NCBI GenBank assembly: GCA_040143965.1
Contig: JASJQH010006959.1
Coordinates: forward strand, 1-32,286
Reading direction: 5' to 3'
Origin: Basidiobolus ranarum
Lineage: Eukaryota > Basidiobolomycota > Basidiobolomycetes > Basidiobolales
DNA length: 32,286 bases
Part shown: positions 28,784 through 32,286 of the stretch, in pieces
Position numbering within the stretch: the stretch's first letter is position 1
How the letters are laid out: every line of letters begins with the position of its first letter
Translations under genes and position numbers: made by a program
Notes under the pieces: generated by a model
Database searches by the model: none
What the model saw: only the letters and a program-made list of their open reading frames with translations
Told to the model about the DNA's origin: nothing

Positions 28784-30387
28784 ATGTACTCTCGTCCAAT
28801 AACCACTTTAAACTTAAGTCCTTTTATACGTGGAAAGCTACTAAAAGCTGGTTTTAAGAATACCAAGGATCTAGAAGGAATCACACCTGTCGGTTTAAGT
28901 CGAGGTTAGTTTTGATTCTTTATGTGTTTTCGAGGTTCTAGCATAGACATTCGAGGACAGTCTCTTCACAAAGTCCGAATATTGATATCGATAATTTGTA
29001 CAGAACTCACAATCTCAAATGAAGAAGCATTAGTTATTTTACAGCAAGTAAGACAAGGTAACTTACTACCTTAGACCTACTACATTAGCTGAGGCAAACT
29101 AGATACATATTCTTTCTAGAAAATGTGGACTCTTTCTCGGCCACTGAAGCATTAGAACGCGAAAAAACTCGCTGCCCCATTAGTACTGGTTGTTCAGATT
29201 TGGATGAAATGTTTGGAAGTCGAGGAATTATGGTTGGGAAAATTACTGAATTTTGTGGTGTTCCAGGCATTGGAAAAACACAACTTGGGTATATTGAATT
29301 TTTATAACCCCTTTCCGGGTCAGATATGTACTCATGAAGATGGAAATATAGTATGCAATTGGCTTTGAATGTACAGATCCCAAAATCTCTCGGAGGTCCC
29401 GAAGGGGAAGCAATATACATTGGTATGAGTCTAAAGCTGATGTTTCTCCAAGTCCACTTTCTAAAAAGTTATCATTAAACTACTAGATACGGAAGGTAGT
29501 TTCATAGCACAACGAACTGCAGAGATTGCTGAAGGCACCATAGAGCGGATAAACCAACAACTACACGAGAAAGCCATTGACGCTGAACGTAATTCTTCTT
29601 GAGATTCATTAGATTTTAATTTCACCGTTGGCTTACAAGTAGAACAGCATTGCAGGTTGAATCAATGCTAGCTAGAATTCATTATTTCAGAGTCTTGGAA
29701 TATACTGAGCTTGTCGCCCTTGTAAATTTGCTAGAGGAGTTTCTTGAGACTCATACAATGGTGATTATTTCCATAAATAGCCCAGTAAATGCTCGAACCT
29801 TGCTAATTAGAACTACCCAAGGTCAAGATAATTATTATTGACAGCATAGCCTTCCATTTCCGGTTGAACTTCACGGACATGGGCTTACGAACCAGGCTAC
29901 TCAATGGTATTGCGCAGACATTGCTACAAGTGGCTGATTCGAAAGATATTGCGGTGGTTCTCATGAATCAGATGACGACTAAAATCAATCACCATGCGGT
30001 TGACAAGCAAAACGAAGCAGTGTTAGTTCCGGCTCTAGGTTTGATCATTTATTTCTGAACTGTAGATTGCTCTGAATCTGACCAACAAATAGGTGAGAGC
30101 TGGGGACATGCTAGCACCAATCGAGTGATTTTATTCTGGAAAGATGGTGTTAGGTAAGCATTAGAAATGGTGGTTTTATTGACAATCATGCTAACGTCGT
30201 TGCATCTCAGAAATGCTCTTCTTTATAAATCTCCAAGTATGGGCGAGAAAGTGGTTCAATATCAGGTGACCGTAAGTAGACGCTTGCTTCCGATGTGCTC
30301 TTGTAGGTACACTAAAACACTCCTTTGTAGGCACATGGAATTCAAGAATACGAAGAAAGTCGAAAAAGAATGCATTCGGACCCATGA
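28784..30387 (+). CDS. RAD51C: RAD51C, RAD51 paralog, ten exons
   Basis: Exons 28784-28904, 29004-29057, 29120-29288, 29352-29422, 29487-29588, 29648-29760, 29822-30038, 30093-30153, 30211-30271 and 30331-30387 give 341 residues (human 376). It is a nuclear ATPase that acts with other RAD51 paralogs to stabilise RAD51 filaments. Visible: the N-terminal helix-hairpin region (RGKLLKAGFKNTKDLEGI, EEALVILQQVRQ), Walker A GVPGIGKT at 105-112, TEGSF, the segment MLARIHYFRVLEYTEL, Walker B IIIID at 213-217, the block GLRTRLLNGIAQTL, MNQMTTKI, LVPALGESWGHASTNRV and a basic tail ending KRMHSDP, like the RAD51C nuclear signal. The full set LLNG-IAQ, NQMTTKI and PALGESWGHA separates RAD51C from RAD51 and XRCC3. 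The segment before Walker A reads FGSRGI instead of the usual LGGG. Confidence 0.9.
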
Positions 30388-30462
30388 TGTGCGAAATTGG
30401 CTGTTTCGATTCAATAAACTCTTGTATAAATATATCTTGGTATGTCGGGCAGGATTGAAGGT

Positions 30463-31593
30463 TTATTTGGTGCTTAATGCTCTATCTTCGCCCTGAAATA
30501 AGCGGTCTATGTTATCGTTAGATCTAATTGTGGTCTTTGTGGGTATTTGAGAGGCTAACCTTTTACTCATTCGATCACTAGAAATCTCTGAACCATCCTT
30601 GAACTGATGAATGGTCATTCGGCTTTCAAACCTTTCATTTGACTTGTGCTTTCCATTACTATTCTGGAGTTCTGATGTGATATGTTCTACCTTTTTTTCG
30701 TGCTCCTCTCGTGCCTGGAGAGCATTGTTTGAGGTCTCTTTGATTTGTTCGATCTTTTCGTCAATTGTATTGAGAATATTCAAAGAAGTAGAAGACCTCG
30801 TTATGAAATTCCAATAAATATACGAAATTTACTGCAAAGATAAGCCAGAGAATGTAGCTTACCAAGAATTTAATCTCTTTAGCATTTGGTCCAATTGACC
30901 CGGTCGTAAATCTCTGCCTATTGTATATTCAATTTCCACCTGGCTTTTTTTTTGGTCTAGCTTGGCCTTGATTAATCCTTTGTACATGGCATCAATCATC
31001 AAGTCTTCAAGCTCACGAACATTAGAGATATCAAGATAATGAAGCAGATTACTATATTCCAAGACCTATGAGTGTTGCTATTAGAATGGCTCGAAAAGCT
31101 ATCAATGGGCACGAAAATAGAAAGTATTTCAATTCCTACATGCTTTTCACTGGCCAGAGTGACAATAGACAATGACTTCAATTTTCTTATTTGAGGCTGA
31201 GTTAGTTCCGGTAAGCTGGAAGCACGTTCTGTTGGGTAAATATTGGTAGCATATGAAGTATGCAAATTACTATGATAGCAAAACTACCTTTATAATCTTG
31301 ATAAGTTCCATAAGAAAACAACTCTAAAAGAGAAAAATACGAAGCGTATTCCGGCTGGTTTTTAAGCTAAATGGAGCTTAAGGGTCAACTTTTAAACCTG
31401 AAAAAAGGTACTCTAAGCTACTCACCTCCGTAACATTTGGCATCCGTAGTACTTCAGAAAACACAAAAGTATTCGGTGCCGCAAGGAGTTCTTTGATTAA
31501 TTGAGCACAAGCTGCACCTTTAGCGGATTTCGCAAGCAATAAATATGATTCAAGTTCGTGTGAGCTCGAATATTTTAAAGTGATTTCTGACAT
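30463..31593 (-). CDS. CSN7: COP9 signalosome subunit 7, five exons
   Basis: Exons 31593-31426, 31366-31288, 31228-31140, 31065-30863 and 30796-30463 join to 290 residues; introns are 59-74 bases. It is a PCI-domain subunit of the COP9 signalosome, which removes NEDD8 from cullins. Blocks seen: LESYLLLAKSAKGAACAQLI, NTFVFSEVLRMPNV, FSLLELFSYGTYQDY, LPELTQPQIRKLKSLSIVTL, then the winged helix with YLDISNVRELEDLMIDAMYK, KLDQKKSQVEIEY and GRDLRPGQLDQML. A long charged coiled coil (IDEKIEQIKETSNNALQARE) and a disordered tail follow, as in COPS7A/B. It ends 75 bases from the RAD51C stop (convergent). Confidence 0.92.
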
Positions 31594-32000
31594 GTGTAAG
31601 TTTCGACAGCAAACAACAGCAACGTTGTGGTACTAAAAATGGGGTTACAGATAAACTGGTAGATGACGTTACTTGAAGCAATTATGGATAATCGTTTTCG
31701 TATATTTCTACGGACCCTAAATGAAAGCAGGAATTTGTATCTAATTGACGTTCCATTAAATAGCGAGTATATTTAGAATTTGATATATCTCAATCCCTAA
31801 ATTATCATGATAACAAAGGAAAGCTAACAGGCTTGGGACTGCTAAATTCTAAATCAAGTTGCTTAATTAATTGGTGTCAAAGTTGGTTTATGTAAGTTGT
31901 TGGAACATACTCTATGATACCCAAACCAGAAACATAAATGAACCTTACTCACCAATATGTATATCTTTTTAAACACGGTTAATATATATATATATTATTT

Positions 32001-32025
32001 AACAATGTTGACCTTCAACATTGTT
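32001..32025. repeat. Perfect 11-base inverted repeat with 3-base loop
   Basis: AACAATGTTGA, loop CCT, then TCAACATTGTT: a fully paired 11-bp stem directly after an (AT)n tract. It could be a terminator hairpin, a cruciform or a protein site. Its right arm covers the stop of the leftward open frame. Confidence 0.8.
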
Positions 32026-32239
32026 GGATATGAATGGCCATATATCTCCGCTCGTATTGGTATCTTTCGGAGCACGCGCCATTCCACGTGACCTTGTAAT
32101 TTTCATTGATGCTTAGGGTGCAAAAAAGGGCAATCTTGAGGTACCCCTGTACAAATATACTAGCAATTGGATCTCGTTTGGTGGGAAATCCAGTGTCATA
32201 AATTATACCCAAAGGCACAAGGGTTCTTTCTTTCCGCCA
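32015..32239 (-). other. Unassigned open frame at the right edge, possible exon
   Basis: On the minus strand an open frame of 74 codons follows a TTAG acceptor-like site at 32240. It contains VPLGIIYDTGFPTKRDPIAS, a hydrophobic strand (YLKIALFCTLSI), and ends YMAIHIQQC before a stop. It has a protein-like composition but no in-frame ATG at its front, so it would be an internal or last exon of a gene coming from beyond the window. I recognise no family with confidence. Confidence 0.2.
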
Positions 32240-32286
32240 CTAACATCTGTGAAGGTAAGGATTAATTCCATCCATCCAAGTTATCG

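Larger units (their letters stand above)
31594..32286. other. Right-edge intergenic region
   Basis: Upstream region of CSN7 up to the window end. It contains an (AT)n run at 31981-31995, the hairpin at 32001-32025, a CACGTG E-box at 32085-32090 and a minus-strand open frame (32239-32015) listed separately. No other gene was recognised. Confidence 0.45.

Noticed and set aside
28784-30387. RAD51C as a pseudogene broken into short frames
   Set aside because: All breaks fall at GT-AG introns of 54-99 bases and the ten exons keep one frame with all key motifs.
1-32286. tRNA, rRNA, CRISPR or transposase genes
   Set aside because: No B-box-like GGTTCGAATCC sequence, no spaced direct repeats and no transposase or reverse transcriptase motifs were seen by eye. 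A covariance-model scan was not possible here.

Overview
This is nuclear DNA from a fungus. The genes are compact. Several have many short GT-AG introns of about 50-115 bases, two of them with a textbook TACTAAC branch site. One gene encodes the fungal ATP synthase subunit k, one a CaaX-tailed Ras of fungal Ras2/RasB type, and TTAGGG-type telomere-like motifs lie between genes. A BRCA2 with a tower domain, together with RAD51C, a COP9 signalosome subunit and Lunapark, suggests an early-diverging (non-ascomycete) lineage such as Mucoromycota or Zoopagomycota. That placement is inference. No rRNA, tRNA, CRISPR array or clear transposon was seen.

Left part (1-15,004). An MFS hexose transporter (1593-3044, +) is followed by a Ras-family GTPase (3606-4190, +), a bacterial-looking RimL-type acetyltransferase (4642-5217, -), a three-exon drug/metabolite-type transporter (6425-7740, +), an unrecognised basic protein (7947-8570, -), a three-exon SulP anion transporter with a STAS domain (9553-11626, -) and a seven-exon NAD-dependent glycerol-3-phosphate dehydrogenase (13521-15004, -). 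Telomere-like motifs lie about 240-510 bases upstream of three of these starts. Several small spliced reading frames in the gaps are offered only as candidates.

Right part (16,355-31,593). The centrepiece is a 19-exon gene (16355-24424, -) that I could join in one unbroken frame into a BRCA2 of about 2295 residues. It has an acidic Trp-containing N-terminus, five clear BRC repeats plus one decayed one, the helical domain, OB1, OB2 with its tower, OB3, and a further C-terminal stretch that looks like a fourth OB fold. It is followed by ATP synthase subunit k (25266-25618, -), Lunapark (26360-28213, -), a ten-exon RAD51C (28784-30387, +) and COP9 signalosome subunit 7 (30463-31593, -), whose 3' end lies 75 bases from that of RAD51C.

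How the genes relate: most are ordinary housekeeping genes. BRCA2 loads RAD51 on single-stranded DNA and RAD51C belongs to the RAD51-paralog group, so two homologous-recombination genes sit about 4.4 kb apart. The most interesting features are the BRC repeats, in which the FxxA alanine is always Gly or Ser, and the apparent extra OB fold. All exon joins were made by eye from frame continuity, splice signals and family resemblance, and need transcript support.
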